A DNA stretch of 64,000 nucleotides, taken from an uncultured Paracoccaceae bacterium. Lineage in GTDB: Bacteria > Pseudomonadota > Alphaproteobacteria > Rhodobacterales > Rhodobacteraceae. Positions within the stretch are counted from its first letter, which is position 1, and each line of letters starts with the position of its first letter. This document shows positions 16,269 to 24,522 of the stretch, one piece after another. The notes under the pieces were generated by a model. That model made no database searches. It saw nothing but the letters and a program-made list of their open reading frames with translations, and was not told the origin of the DNA. The stretch spans positions 62,001-126,000 of the forward strand of contig CANMEQ010000001.1 in assembly GCA_947497065.1 (NCBI GenBank), given 5' to 3'. The position numbers and the translations under genes were made by a program.

Positions 16269-17422
16269 TATGTACGTGGTCCATTTCCAAGAGGTGTTGC
16301 TGGCGTGCCCGCGGGGACACGACCATAAGCATGGGGCAATGAGCAGGTTTTCAAGTCCGGCATGACAAGTTTGCCGAAATATTTCGCTTCATCGATGTGG
16401 GGGTAACCAGAGAAAATGAAGCTGCGGATGCCCATTTTACGGTAGTTTTCGATTTTGCTGAGCACTTGATCGGCTGAACCGACCAGGGCAGCGCCACAGC
16501 CGGAGCGCGCGCGGCCGACGCCTGTCCACAGGCCCGGCTCAACGTATCCATATTTGTCGGCCAATTCACGAGCTTTGGCTTGGTGGGCCACGCCGAGTGA
16601 AATGCTGTCGTGTGCACGGTCGCGGATCAGTTTGCCGTATTCATCGTCGAGTTTCGAGGAGATATAGTCGGCGTATTCGCGGGCCTCGGCTTCGGTGTCA
16701 CGGACGATCATATGAACACGCAGGCCGTAATCTAATGTGCGGTCGTACTTTTCGGCGACGGCATTCACGTCTTTCATGCGTTGGGCGATGTTTTCTTCGG
16801 GTTCTGGCCACATCAGATAGACGTCGCAGTGCTGCCCGCACAGGTCGAGCGCCGCGGGAGAGTAGCCGCCGAAGTACAACAGCGGTCCGCCGGTTTGGTA
16901 GGGGGTCGCGGGGGCTGTTGGCACGCCTTGGAAGTTGTAGACTTCGCCTTCGTAGTTGATCTCATCACGGGTCCAGGCCTGCTTCAAGATTTCAACCACT
17001 TCGCGGGAGCGTTGGTAGCGATAGCCGCTTTCCGCCACTTCACCAGGAAAATCCGACGAGATAACGTTGAGGGTCAAACGCCCCTTCATCATGTGGTCCA
17101 GCGTAGCCACGGTGCGCGCCAGCATGATGGGCTGCATTTCACCACAGCGGATGGCGGCTAACATGTTGATGTTTTCAGTCAGGGGCGCCATGCCCGCGAC
17201 AAAGGACAATGTGTCTTGGCCCACTTGATAGGAAGACGGGGCGAGGACGTTACGAAACCCTTGGGCTTCGGCCTCGAGCACGATATCGCGGCAGTGTTCC
17301 CAAGACGACCGCAGGTCGCCATCCGGGACGCCAAGGAATTGATAGTCGTCTGAACAAAGGGCAGAAAACCACGACACTTCTGAGGCGTCTAGGTCGGGGC
17401 TGGTCACCGGAACGATGGTCAT
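16268..17422 (-). CDS. Luciferase-like flavin monooxygenase, candidate sulfoquinovose monooxygenase (SmoC-like)
   Basis: 384 residues of the bacterial luciferase-like (SsuD/LLM) family: PSSYQVGQDTLSFVAGMA, RCGEMQPIMLARTVATLDHM and GRLTLNVISSDFPGE are family landmarks, and the conserved His-Met strand follows. The family uses FMNH2 and O2, for SsuD breaking C-S bonds of alkanesulfonates. Neighbours are flavin reductase and an aldo/keto reductase downstream in the same operon, the smoABC order, with a GntR gene divergent. The intergenic region 17423-17531 carries the shared promoter. Release of sulfite is expected if the call is right. Alternative: a monooxygenase for another alkanesulfonate or a non-sulfur substrate. 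Confidence 0.82.
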   Translation of the reverse strand: MTIVPVTSPDLDASEVSWFSALCSDDYQFLGVPDGDLRSSWEHCRDIVLEAEAQGFRNVLAPSSYQVGQDTLSFVAGMAPLTENINMLAAIRCGEMQPIMLARTVATLDHMMKGRLTLNVISSDFPGEVAESGYRYQRSREVVEILKQAWTRDEINYEGEVYNFQGVPTAPATPYQTGGPLLYFGGYSPAALDLCGQHCDVYLMWPEPEENIAQRMKDVNAVAEKYDRTLDYGLRVHMIVRDTEAEAREYADYISSKLDDEYGKLIRDRAHDSISLGVAHQAKARELADKYGYVEPGLWTGVGRARSGCGAALVGSADQVLSKIENYRKMGIRSFIFSGYPHIDEAKYFGKLVMPDLKTCSLPHAYGRVPAGTPATPLGNGPRT

Positions 17423-17473
17423 GAAACCTCCAATTGGGTTTTGATTTGCCCCTTGCGTAGCATCCTAAAGTTG

Positions 17474-17494
17474 GTGCATCAATAGTGTATCAAT
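17474..17494. promoter_or_regulatory. Direct repeat in the divergent promoter, candidate GntR operator
   Basis: GTGCATCAAT at 17474-17483 and GTGTATCAAT at 17485-17494: two 10-bp copies with one mismatch, period 11, about one helical turn. They lie between the monooxygenase (start 17422, minus) and the GntR gene (start 17532, plus), where one site could control both directions. Confidence 0.5.
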
Positions 17495-17531
17495 TTTTCT
17501 GCGCCGAAACCAGTATCGAGAGGGGGCGAGC

Positions 17532-18254
17532 ATGACACAGCACCAGTCTTCGTCTGATCGGTATGGTGCCTTGCCGAAATATGTACAGATTGCGGAAATG
17601 TTGATCCGTGATATGGCGGCAGGGAGGTTGGCCGACGGTGCGCGGTTGCCGCCTGAACGTGAAATGGCGCAGGAGCTGGGGATTGCTGTTGGCACCTTGC
17701 GCAAAGCGTTGGATGTCTTGGCCGACAAGGGATTGCTGGAGCGTGTTCAAGGGTCTGGAAACTACGTGCGGGCACAGGCGAATGTGCCGTCTGTCTATTC
17801 GTTTTTGCGGATCGAGCGGTTGCAGGGCGGCGGGTTGCCCACAGCGGATATGCTGTCGATTGATCAGATGGTTGCACCGCGCGAAGCAGGATTTCGCAGC
17901 CCCAAAGGATTTCGGTTTCGGCGGTTGCGGTTTATGGATGATGTGCCTGCGGCATTGGAAGAGATTTGGCTAGACGGGGCTGTGACCGAAACGGTGGATG
18001 CAGACGCTGTATCTGAATCGTTGTATCTGTATTACCGTGAAGCCTTAGGCGTGGTGATCACGTCGGCTGAAGACCGTGTGAATGTGTCGGCTGTGCCGGA
18101 GTGGGTCGATCCGCGGTTTGGGGTGAAGGCGGGCGCATTGGCCGGCTACATCGAACGCACAGGCCGTGCGCAATCGGGCGAAACGGTCGAGTTTTCAAGA
18201 ACATGGTTCGATCAGAATCAAATCAATTATGTCTCAAGACTGGGAAAGAGCTAA
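17532..18254 (+). CDS. GntR-family regulator with UTRA domain
   Basis: 240 residues. Winged-helix DNA-binding domain at about 20-80, with LPPEREMAQELGIAVGTLRKALDVLADKGLLERVQGSG broken over the recognition helix, as in HutC-type GntR proteins; the C-terminal part (100-235) fits a UTRA ligand-binding domain. It is divergent from the monooxygenase operon and three bases upstream of the Gfo/Idh/MocA gene. The direct repeat at 17474-17494 in the shared promoter is a candidate binding site. Ligand likely relates to the pathway substrate; the identity is inferred only from context. Confidence 0.87.
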   Translation: MTQHQSSSDRYGALPKYVQIAEMLIRDMAAGRLADGARLPPEREMAQELGIAVGTLRKALDVLADKGLLERVQGSGNYVRAQANVPSVYSFLRIERLQGGGLPTADMLSIDQMVAPREAGFRSPKGFRFRRLRFMDDVPAALEEIWLDGAVTETVDADAVSESLYLYYREALGVVITSAEDRVNVSAVPEWVDPRFGVKAGALAGYIERTGRAQSGETVEFSRTWFDQNQINYVSRLGKS

Positions 18255-18257
18255 GCG

Positions 18258-19364
18258 ATGGAAATGGTGAATTACGGATTGATCGGTTGCGGGATGATGG
18301 GGCGTGAGCACATCCAGAACATCAATCTGTTGCCGCAAGGGCGCGTGAGCGTTGTGTATGATCCGGTGCGTGAGTTGGCGGAAAGTGCGGCTGTTTTGGC
18401 AGGCAAAGGGGGGGCTGCGGCGCCTGCTGCTGTCGCGGAAACCTTGGACGACTTTCTGGCGTTTGAAGCGTTGGATGCGGTTGTGATTGTTAGCCCGAAC
18501 AACATCCACGTTGCCCAGCTGCGCGAGATTGTGGACAAGCGCCCGATGCCGATTTTATGTGAAAAGCCGCTGTATACGGATCCGGCGGATGCGGCTGTTT
18601 TGGATAAACTGTTCAAAGGCTATGCCCATCCTGTGTGGGTGGCGATGGAATACCGATACATGCCGCCCGTGGCTGCCTTGATTGAGCAGGCCGAACAGGC
18701 GACAGGCGGCATCGCGATGTTGACCATCCGCGAGCACCGTTTTCCGTTCTTGCCCAAGATCGGCGATTGGAACCGGTTTAACGAAAACACCGGCGGGACG
18801 CTGGTGGAAAAATGCTGCCATTTCTTTGATTTGATGCGCGTTATTTTGAAGGCGGAACCGGTTCGTGTTATGGCATCGGCGGGTCAAACGCTGAACCACA
18901 AAGACGAAGAATATGATGGTCGCGTGCCCGATATTTGGGACAATGGTTATGTGATCGTTGATTTCGACACCGGGGCCCGTGCGATGCTGGAATTGTGCAT
19001 GTTCGCCGAAGGATCTGAGTATCAAGAAGAGATCAGCGCAGTTGGGCCGAAAGGCAAAATCGAATGTCTGGTTCCGGGGCCCGGACGGTTTTGGCCTGAA
19101 AAACTGGGGCCTGCGCCGGTGCCACAGCTGATCATCAGCCCGCGTGCGCCCAAGGGGCCAATCACCATGGATATTCCGGTGGACCCGACCCTGCTGGAAG
19201 CAGGGGATCACAACGGCTCGACGTTTTATCAGCATCAACGGTTCAATGCCGTTGTGCGCGGTCAAGGCGGTGTGGAGGTCAAGCTGTCAGACGGCGCAAA
19301 AGCTGTGGCGATGGGAATCGCGGCGCAAGAAAGTGCAGCGACAGGCCAAGCTGTCGAGATTTAA
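18258..19364 (+). CDS. Gfo/Idh/MocA-family NAD-dependent protein, candidate NAD+-dependent sulfoquinovosidase (GH188-like)
   Basis: 368 residues. N-terminal Rossmann fold with GLIGCGMMGREH (residues 7-18), the EKP motif in CEKPLYT (near 98) and GGTLVEKCCHFFDLMR in the C-terminal domain, all standard for the Gfo/Idh/MocA family. Co-transcribed with the GntR regulator and facing the smoABC-like operon. A Gfo/Idh/MocA-like family, GH188 (SqgA), hydrolyses sulfoquinovosides with NAD+ as transient redox cofactor and is found in sulfoquinovose gene clusters, so it may replace the GH31 glycosidase. A plain sugar dehydrogenase is the alternative. No hairpin terminator with a T tract follows, but two hairpins fill 19385-19430. 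Confidence 0.75.
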   Translation: MEMVNYGLIGCGMMGREHIQNINLLPQGRVSVVYDPVRELAESAAVLAGKGGAAAPAAVAETLDDFLAFEALDAVVIVSPNNIHVAQLREIVDKRPMPILCEKPLYTDPADAAVLDKLFKGYAHPVWVAMEYRYMPPVAALIEQAEQATGGIAMLTIREHRFPFLPKIGDWNRFNENTGGTLVEKCCHFFDLMRVILKAEPVRVMASAGQTLNHKDEEYDGRVPDIWDNGYVIVDFDTGARAMLELCMFAEGSEYQEEISAVGPKGKIECLVPGPGRFWPEKLGPAPVPQLIISPRAPKGPITMDIPVDPTLLEAGDHNGSTFYQHQRFNAVVRGQGGVEVKLSDGAKAVAMGIAAQESAATGQAVEI

Positions 19365-19439
19365 TCGCAAAGGCGTTGCGTTTTTGACCAGAAATGATTT
19401 GGTCATCCGGTGCTGCCAGCGCGGCACCGGACCCAAAAG

Positions 19440-20327
19440 TTAGCCCATACGTTCGGACGAGAAGCTGCCGGGCGATGCGTTGAAGACCACCGTTTTGTTG
19501 CCATTCAGGAACGTGCGGTGGTTGGCATGGGCATGAATGGCACGCGCGAGCACTTGGCTTTCTACGTCGCGGCCCAAAGACACGTAGTCCGCACCACTTT
19601 GCGCGTGGGTGACGCGCACGATGTCTTGTTCGATGATGGGGCCTTCATCCAGATCAGCGGTCACGTAGTGTGAGGTGGCCCCGATCAATTTCACGCCACG
19701 CTCAAACGCCTGTTTGTAGGGGTTCGCCCCCTTGAAGGACGGTAGGAACGAGTGGTGGATGTTGATGATGCGACCGGACATTTTCTGGCACATAGCGTCG
19801 GACAGGATTTGCATGTAGCGGGCCAATACGATCAATTCGGCGTTTGAATCTTCGACAACCTTCATGATGGCGGCCTCGGCTTCTGGTTTGTTTTCCTTTG
19901 TCACCTTGATGCAGTGAAACGGGATGTCGCTGTTTACCACAACCTTTTGATAATCCATGTGATTTGAAATCACGGCGACGACTTCGACCGGCAGTGCGCC
20001 GATTTTTACACGGTAGAGCAGGTCATTCAGGCAGTGGCCAAATCGGCTGACCATAATGACAACTTTCATCTTCACAGATTCGTCGTGGAACGCGGATGTC
20101 ATTTCAAATTTTGCGGCGACGTCTTTGGCAAAGTCAGCCTCGAGTGCGGATTGTTCAGCGCCAGTTTCAGAGGTGAAGCTGATGCGCATGAAAAACTGGC
20201 CCGTATCCATATCATCGTATTGGGAGCTGTCCGTGATATTGCAGCCGTGGTCCGCCAGAAACGTCGAGATGGCGGCAACGATGCCGCGTTCTGAGCGTGC
20301 AGTCACGGTGAGGCAATATTTCGTCAT
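19440..20327 (-). CDS. purU: Formyltetrahydrofolate deformylase
   Basis: 295 residues. An ACT domain (MTKYCLTVTARSERGIVAAIS) precedes the formyltransferase-like catalytic domain with INIHHSFLPSF (the HxSxLP motif), and GATSHYVTADLDEGPIIEQ, which provides the catalytic Asp. It hydrolyses 10-formyl-THF to formate and THF. The start chosen is the ATG at 20327, preceded by AAGGA seven bases upstream; a longer frame to 20471 is not credible. Its formate product can feed the Fds enzyme encoded 9 kb away, and it can recycle THF for the sarcosine oxidase and DmdA reactions nearby. Confidence 0.93.
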   Translation of the reverse strand: MTKYCLTVTARSERGIVAAISTFLADHGCNITDSSQYDDMDTGQFFMRISFTSETGAEQSALEADFAKDVAAKFEMTSAFHDESVKMKVVIMVSRFGHCLNDLLYRVKIGALPVEVVAVISNHMDYQKVVVNSDIPFHCIKVTKENKPEAEAAIMKVVEDSNAELIVLARYMQILSDAMCQKMSGRIINIHHSFLPSFKGANPYKQAFERGVKLIGATSHYVTADLDEGPIIEQDIVRVTHAQSGADYVSLGRDVESQVLARAIHAHANHRTFLNGNKTVVFNASPGSFSSERMG

Positions 20328-20536
20328 TTTCAGATCCTTTGCAGAGCGCCATTCGCTGGGCGGCTGGGGGCAATTCGTTACAGTTTGGATGACAGCCCTG
20401 TGCAGGTCGAACAAGCCATCATGAATGAAATTAGGGCCAATTTTTTCATGATGGAGGGCTACAAACGCCACCTTCGTGCCAATATGCGTCGTTCGGTTCC
20501 AATAGGCGTCATATCACTCGGGTGTGCGAGGTTGTG

Positions 20537-21508
20537 TTAGGGGGCTGATGCAACGTCGATCATTCGATTGGCGAAGCCCCATTCGTTGTCGTACCAGCCA
20601 AACAGACGGATTTGGCGGCCGATAACACGGGTTTGTGGCATGGCGAGGATGACGCTCTCTGACCGCATGCGCAGGTCAGAGGAGACGAGTGGCTCATCGA
20701 CACACCCGATTATGTCGTTGGTATAGCTGTGCACTTTCGCGTTCACCTCCTCTGGCGTCGCGTCGTCGCGGCAGGTGGCCACTAGATCGACGGCGGAGAC
20801 AGAGGGAGTGGGCACGCGCACCGAGGAGACGACGGTGCGGTTTTTGAGGTGCGGCAAGACATCATCGATCAATGTGGCAGCACTGGTTGTTGTTGGCACC
20901 ATGGATAGGCTGGCAGCGCGGGCACGCTCAAAGGTGCCGTTGGCCGTGTCGATGCTGGGTTGTGAGGCCGTGTAGCAGTGGATCGTGGTGACATGGGCCG
21001 AGGTCAGGTCAAAATCGCGATCGATCAGCGGCAAAAGCGGGGCTACGGCGTTGGTTGTGCATGATCCTAATGAGATGATCTGCTGATCCGCGAGCTGTTC
21101 GGTGTTGGCCCCGAGCACCAGCGTGAGATCGGCTGTGGGGCAGGGCCCAGAGACCAAGACGCGCTTGACGTCGGTGTTTCGCCATAGCGCCGCATACTGA
21201 GGGTCTTTGCCGCGTCCGGTGCAGTCGAGAACGCAATCGATGCCGTGCAGATGGTCAGTGGTGAGGGTCTGTTCCTGCAAAAAAGGAATACTGTGCCCGT
21301 CAATGGATAGCGCCTGGCCATTCTGGGACACGGTGCCCGGATGTCGGCCAAAGATGGAGTCGTATTTGAAAAGGTAGGTCAAATGCTCGGGGGCGGCGAG
21401 ATCGTTGATCATCGCCACTTCAATATCGGTGTCTTTCCGCGTGGTCGTCAGAGCGCGCAGAACACTGCGGCCGATGCGGCCAAATCCGTTGATCAAAACC
21501 CTAGGCAC
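20537..21508 (-). CDS. Glyceraldehyde-3-phosphate dehydrogenase paralogue
   Basis: 323 residues. Rossmann start VLINGFGRIGRSVLRAL and the catalytic segment GSCTTNAVAPLLP with the active-site Cys (near 149), so it belongs to the GapA/GapB family. It is somewhat divergent: the usual ASCTTN is GSCTTN and HAYTNDQ is replaced by HCYTASQ, and the phosphate-binding and C-terminal regions (FGWYDNEWG) are kept. In this clade a second gap-like gene with erythrose-4-phosphate or anabolic role is common, so the exact substrate is open. Monocistronic, facing away from dusA. Confidence 0.87.
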   Translation of the reverse strand: MPRVLINGFGRIGRSVLRALTTTRKDTDIEVAMINDLAAPEHLTYLFKYDSIFGRHPGTVSQNGQALSIDGHSIPFLQEQTLTTDHLHGIDCVLDCTGRGKDPQYAALWRNTDVKRVLVSGPCPTADLTLVLGANTEQLADQQIISLGSCTTNAVAPLLPLIDRDFDLTSAHVTTIHCYTASQPSIDTANGTFERARAASLSMVPTTTSAATLIDDVLPHLKNRTVVSSVRVPTPSVSAVDLVATCRDDATPEEVNAKVHSYTNDIIGCVDEPLVSSDLRMRSESVILAMPQTRVIGRQIRLFGWYDNEWGFANRMIDVASAP

Positions 21509-21853
21509 GTTTCATTCCTGTTTTATTCGTATGGTAATTGAGACGGCATTGGGGTCGGTACACCAAACTGTTCCGTCCTGTTAACAGCCTGTTGGCGGCA
21601 ACTTTTACCAAGGGGGCGTATTTTGCAAGGGCGCGTTGGCGGCGTTCTACGCTCGGGATCGCGCGCTATGATTTCTAGTGGTGTCGTGGCGGGAAGTGAA
21701 CAGGCGGGGTCATGCTTGACGCCTGCCGAGATGAGTTTACGCAGCGCGCGATCTGACATATGTGTCTGCGATGTTTGGGAGCGCTTGGGCGGTCCTGAAA
21801 CACTGTCTTGCCCTCAAAGGGTTTGTGTCACCGTCAGCTGGAATGTGCCGAAA
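21509..21853. other. 345-bp divergent intergenic region
   Basis: Lies between the GAPDH paralogue (minus) and dusA (plus) and must carry both promoters. A 78-codon minus-strand frame (21523-21759) has no ribosome site and no recognisable motif, and the in-frame extension of dusA to 21623 has no family similarity, so neither is called. I see no strong operator or hairpin. Confidence 0.5.
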
Positions 21854-22900
21854 ATGTCTGAAGTTTCGCAAGTTGAAAATGGCCGGAATGCGCTCCGGAA
21901 AAAGCCGCTCTCAGAGGCTGCGAAGCTATCGGTGGCGCCTATGATGGATTGGACGGATCGGCATTGCAGGTATCTGCACCGTTTGTTGTCCAAGGAGACG
22001 TTGCTCTACACGGAAATGGTAACCGCGCCTGCGTTGGTGCGGGGCGGCGCGCGGCATTTGTTGCGGTTTGATCCGGCGGAGCAGCCGGTTGCGTTGCAGT
22101 TGGGCGGGTCTGATCCGGCTGAGCTGGCGGCGGCAGCTGTGATGGGGGCGCACGAAGGCTATCCGGAGATTAATCTGAACTGCGGGTGCCCGTCTGACCG
22201 GGTCCAATCCGGTGCGTTCGGAGCGATTTTGATGCAAGACCCTGCGTTGGTTGCTGAGTGTTGTCGCGCGATGATTGCTGCGCAACCCGCTGAAGTCACA
22301 GTGAAATGCCGTATCGGTGTGGATGATCAAAATCCGACCGAAGTGTTGCCAGAATTTTTGTCGCAGATTGTTGCAGCAGGTGTTGAGCGTGTGACGATCC
22401 ATGCTCGAAAAGCATGGCTGCAAGGACTTTCTCCAAAAGAAAACCGTGACATTCCTCCGCTGGATTATGATCTGGTTTTCGAGATGAAACAATTGTTTCC
22501 GCATCTTCATATTTCTATCAACGGGGGCGTGACCTCGATTGAGCAAGCGGCGGAGTTGTTGGACCGCGGGGTGGACGGTGTGATGATCGGGCGGGCGGCC
22601 TACCACAACCCGACGGACATTTTGCAGCGCGCCGATGCGGTGATTTATGGGGGCGAAATCGGGCCTGATCCGGTGGATTTGGTGCTGCAAATGCGGCCCT
22701 ATATCGAAGCCCATTTGGCTGATGAGAGCCGAGGCAGTGGAAAGCTGTCGCAGGTGACCAAACACATGTTGGGTCTGTTTGCGGGCAAACCCGGTGCGCG
22801 CCATTGGCGCAGGCATTTGTCCGAAAATGGCCACCGCGATGGTGCGGGATGGTCTGTCGTGGAAGATGCTCTGGACGCGATGAACCACGCGGCAGCTTGA
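21854..22900 (+). CDS. dusA: tRNA dihydrouridine(20/20a) synthase DusA
   Basis: 348 residues, FMN-dependent reduction of uridines 20 and 20a in the tRNA D-loop. Motifs in order: APMMDWTDRHCRYL, TEMVTAPALVRG, QLGGSDP, NLNCGCPSDRVQSGAFGAILM with the catalytic Cys, VKCRIGVDD, HARKAWLQGLSPKENR (the DusA signature), NGGV and GVMIGRAAYHNP. The start at 21854 is chosen because homology begins there; the frame is open back to 21623 but that part shows no family features. No clear Shine-Dalgarno precedes it. Confidence 0.93.
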   Translation: MSEVSQVENGRNALRKKPLSEAAKLSVAPMMDWTDRHCRYLHRLLSKETLLYTEMVTAPALVRGGARHLLRFDPAEQPVALQLGGSDPAELAAAAVMGAHEGYPEINLNCGCPSDRVQSGAFGAILMQDPALVAECCRAMIAAQPAEVTVKCRIGVDDQNPTEVLPEFLSQIVAAGVERVTIHARKAWLQGLSPKENRDIPPLDYDLVFEMKQLFPHLHISINGGVTSIEQAAELLDRGVDGVMIGRAAYHNPTDILQRADAVIYGGEIGPDPVDLVLQMRPYIEAHLADESRGSGKLSQVTKHMLGLFAGKPGARHWRRHLSENGHRDGAGWSVVEDALDAMNHAAA

Positions 22901-22968
22901 GCGATCAAAGGTTGTGATCTGCTCTGAGCCAAGGCATTCCTAGCACAGCATGAATTGGGGAGGGCACC

Positions 22969-23787
22969 ATGCCGGACATGTCTGTTTTACTGCCGCTGGT
23001 GGCACTTTTGTTGGCGATCGGGGCCTTTGCGGGGCTTTTGGCAGGGCTTTTGGGCGTGGGTGGGGGCATCGTACTGGTGCCCGCCTTTTTCTACGCGTTT
23101 ACGGCCTTGGGGTATGACAGCCCGCAATTGATGCAGATCTGTTTGGGCACGTCTTTGGCGACGATTATTGTAACCTCGATCCGGTCCGTTTCATCGCATC
23201 ACAAAAAGGGCGCAGTGGAGTGGGACATTCTGCGCGGCTGGGGGCTGGGCATTGTGATCGGGGCGATTGTGGGCGTTTTGGTGGCCACACAATTGCGGTC
23301 GGTTGTTTTGCAGGCGGTTTTTGGCGGGATGGGCCTGTGTATCGGGCTCTACATGGCGTTTGGCCGTGCGACGTGGCGTTTAGGCGATGACATGCCCAAA
23401 GGCGCGGGGCGTGCTGCGGGCGCGCCTACGATTGGATTTTTGTCGGTGTTGATGGGCATTGGTGGCGGCAACATCGGGGTGCCGTTGATGACGCTGTACG
23501 GCGTGCCTATTCATCGTGCGGTTGCCACCGCATCGGGGTTCGGTGTTTTGATCGGCGTGCCTGCGGTAATCGGGTTTTTGTTCGCGGATATCGATGTGGC
23601 GCCCCCGCTGACGGTGGGCGCCGTGAACCTCGGCGCATTCGTGATCATTATTGCGATGACATTGATAACAACGCCGATGGGGGCCGCATTGGCGCACCGG
23701 ATGGATCCAAAACCGTTGAAAAAGGTGTTCGGGTTTTTCTTGATGTTCGTGGCGCTGAACATGCTGCGTAAAGTGTTTTTCGCTTAA
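22969..23787 (+). CDS. TauE/SafE-family sulfite exporter
   Basis: 272 residues with about eight membrane helices. The opening LLALGAFAGLLAGLLGVGGGIVLVP-type segment and the second half repeat GFLSVLMGIGGGNIGVPLM are the duplicated domain of TauE/SafE proteins. Members export sulfite or other sulfonate-derived anions, and this gene lies 5 kb from the putative sulfoquinovose locus, which would release sulfite. No operon link, though: it follows dusA by 68 bp with its own ribosome site (GGGGAGGG at 22957-22964). Substrate cannot be read from sequence. Confidence 0.85.
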   Translation: MPDMSVLLPLVALLLAIGAFAGLLAGLLGVGGGIVLVPAFFYAFTALGYDSPQLMQICLGTSLATIIVTSIRSVSSHHKKGAVEWDILRGWGLGIVIGAIVGVLVATQLRSVVLQAVFGGMGLCIGLYMAFGRATWRLGDDMPKGAGRAAGAPTIGFLSVLMGIGGGNIGVPLMTLYGVPIHRAVATASGFGVLIGVPAVIGFLFADIDVAPPLTVGAVNLGAFVIIIAMTLITTPMGAALAHRMDPKPLKKVFGFFLMFVALNMLRKVFFA

Positions 23788-23802
23788 AACTTGGGTCGCG
23801 CC

Positions 23803-24048
23803 CTAGCGTTTGAGGCGCGCTGCGCGTCCGCCGCGACGCTTTTTCAACGCAGCGCCTCGGTTGGGAAGGTCATCCATCACACCGGCGCGGTCCTCAGCGG
23901 ACATGCGCGACCATGCCCCGATTTCATCGATGCTGCGTAAACACCCTGTGCACAGCCGTGTTTCAGTATGGATGACACAGATTTTTACGCAAGGGCTTTC
24001 GATTTCGGCCCGTTGCCAGACGGTGTCGTTGCTGTCTGATGTGGTCAT
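23803..24048 (-). CDS. DUF1289 small protein
   Basis: 81 residues with the DUF1289 pattern SPCVKICVIHTETRLCTGCLRSIDEIGAW and a basic C-terminus (KKRRGGRAARLKR). Four cysteines in C-x3-C...C-x2-C may bind zinc or an iron-sulfur cluster. It starts immediately after the ruvX stop, in the same operon on the minus strand, and converges with the sulfite exporter. Function of the family is unknown. Confidence 0.88.
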   Translation of the reverse strand: MTTSDSNDTVWQRAEIESPCVKICVIHTETRLCTGCLRSIDEIGAWSRMSAEDRAGVMDDLPNRGAALKKRRGGRAARLKR

Positions 24049-24522
24049 TCAAGCCCCTTTCAGGTTACGCAAACGGTCGAGCAGCCCCTGGAGAATAACG
24101 CCCGCTGCGACGTGATCGATCACTTCCGCGCGACGTTTGCGGGAGGTGTCAGCCTCAAGCAAGGCGCGCTCTGCGGCGACTGTCGACAGCCGTTCGTCCC
24201 AGTAGGTGATGGGCAGGTCTGTCAGTCGCGTGAGGTTGCGGGCAAATGCCCTAGTGGCTTGCGCACGGGGGCCTTCTGATCCGTCCATATTGCGGGGCAG
24301 GCCCAACACCAGCCCGCCGATTTGGCGATGCTCGGTGATGTCCAGTAGGCGTTTGGCATCTGCTTGGAACTTGGTGCGTTTGATTGTTTCCAGCGGTGTG
24401 GCAATCATGTGGCCTGCGTCGCTGACGGAAATTCCGATGGTTTTGGTTCCCAGATCAAGCCCCGCGAGGGGCGCGTAGCTCGGCAGGCAGGCTGCGAATT
24501 CGGCCACATCTTCGTAAATCAT
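24049..24522 (-). CDS. ruvX: Putative Holliday junction resolvase (YqgF family)
   Basis: 157 residues, RNase H-like fold: [17 protein letters not shown] carries the first catalytic Asp, [24 protein letters not shown] the next motif, [17 protein letters not shown] the Glu-Arg motif and [15 protein letters not shown] the last Asp. YqgF/RuvX processes pre-16S rRNA 5' ends and was named as a resolvase. Its start overlaps the ccmI stop by ATGA, and it is followed directly by the DUF1289 gene. Confidence 0.93.
   Translation of the reverse strand: MIYEDVAEFAACLPSYAPLAGLDLGTKTIGISVSDAGHMIATPLETIKRTKFQADAKRLLDITEHRQIGGLVLGLPRNMDGSEGPRAQATRAFARNLTRLTDLPITYWDERLSTVAAERALLEADTSRKRRAEVIDHVAAGVILQGLLDRLRNLKGA

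Noticed and set aside
19385-19430. Two hairpins (TGACCA/TGGTCA and CCGGTGCTGC/GCGGCACCGG) as a terminator
   Set aside because: No T tract follows on either strand, so not listed as terminator; may only be an intergenic palindrome.
21523-21759. 78-codon minus-strand frame between gap and dusA
   Set aside because: No ribosome site, Pro/Arg-rich, no recognisable motif; lies in a promoter region.
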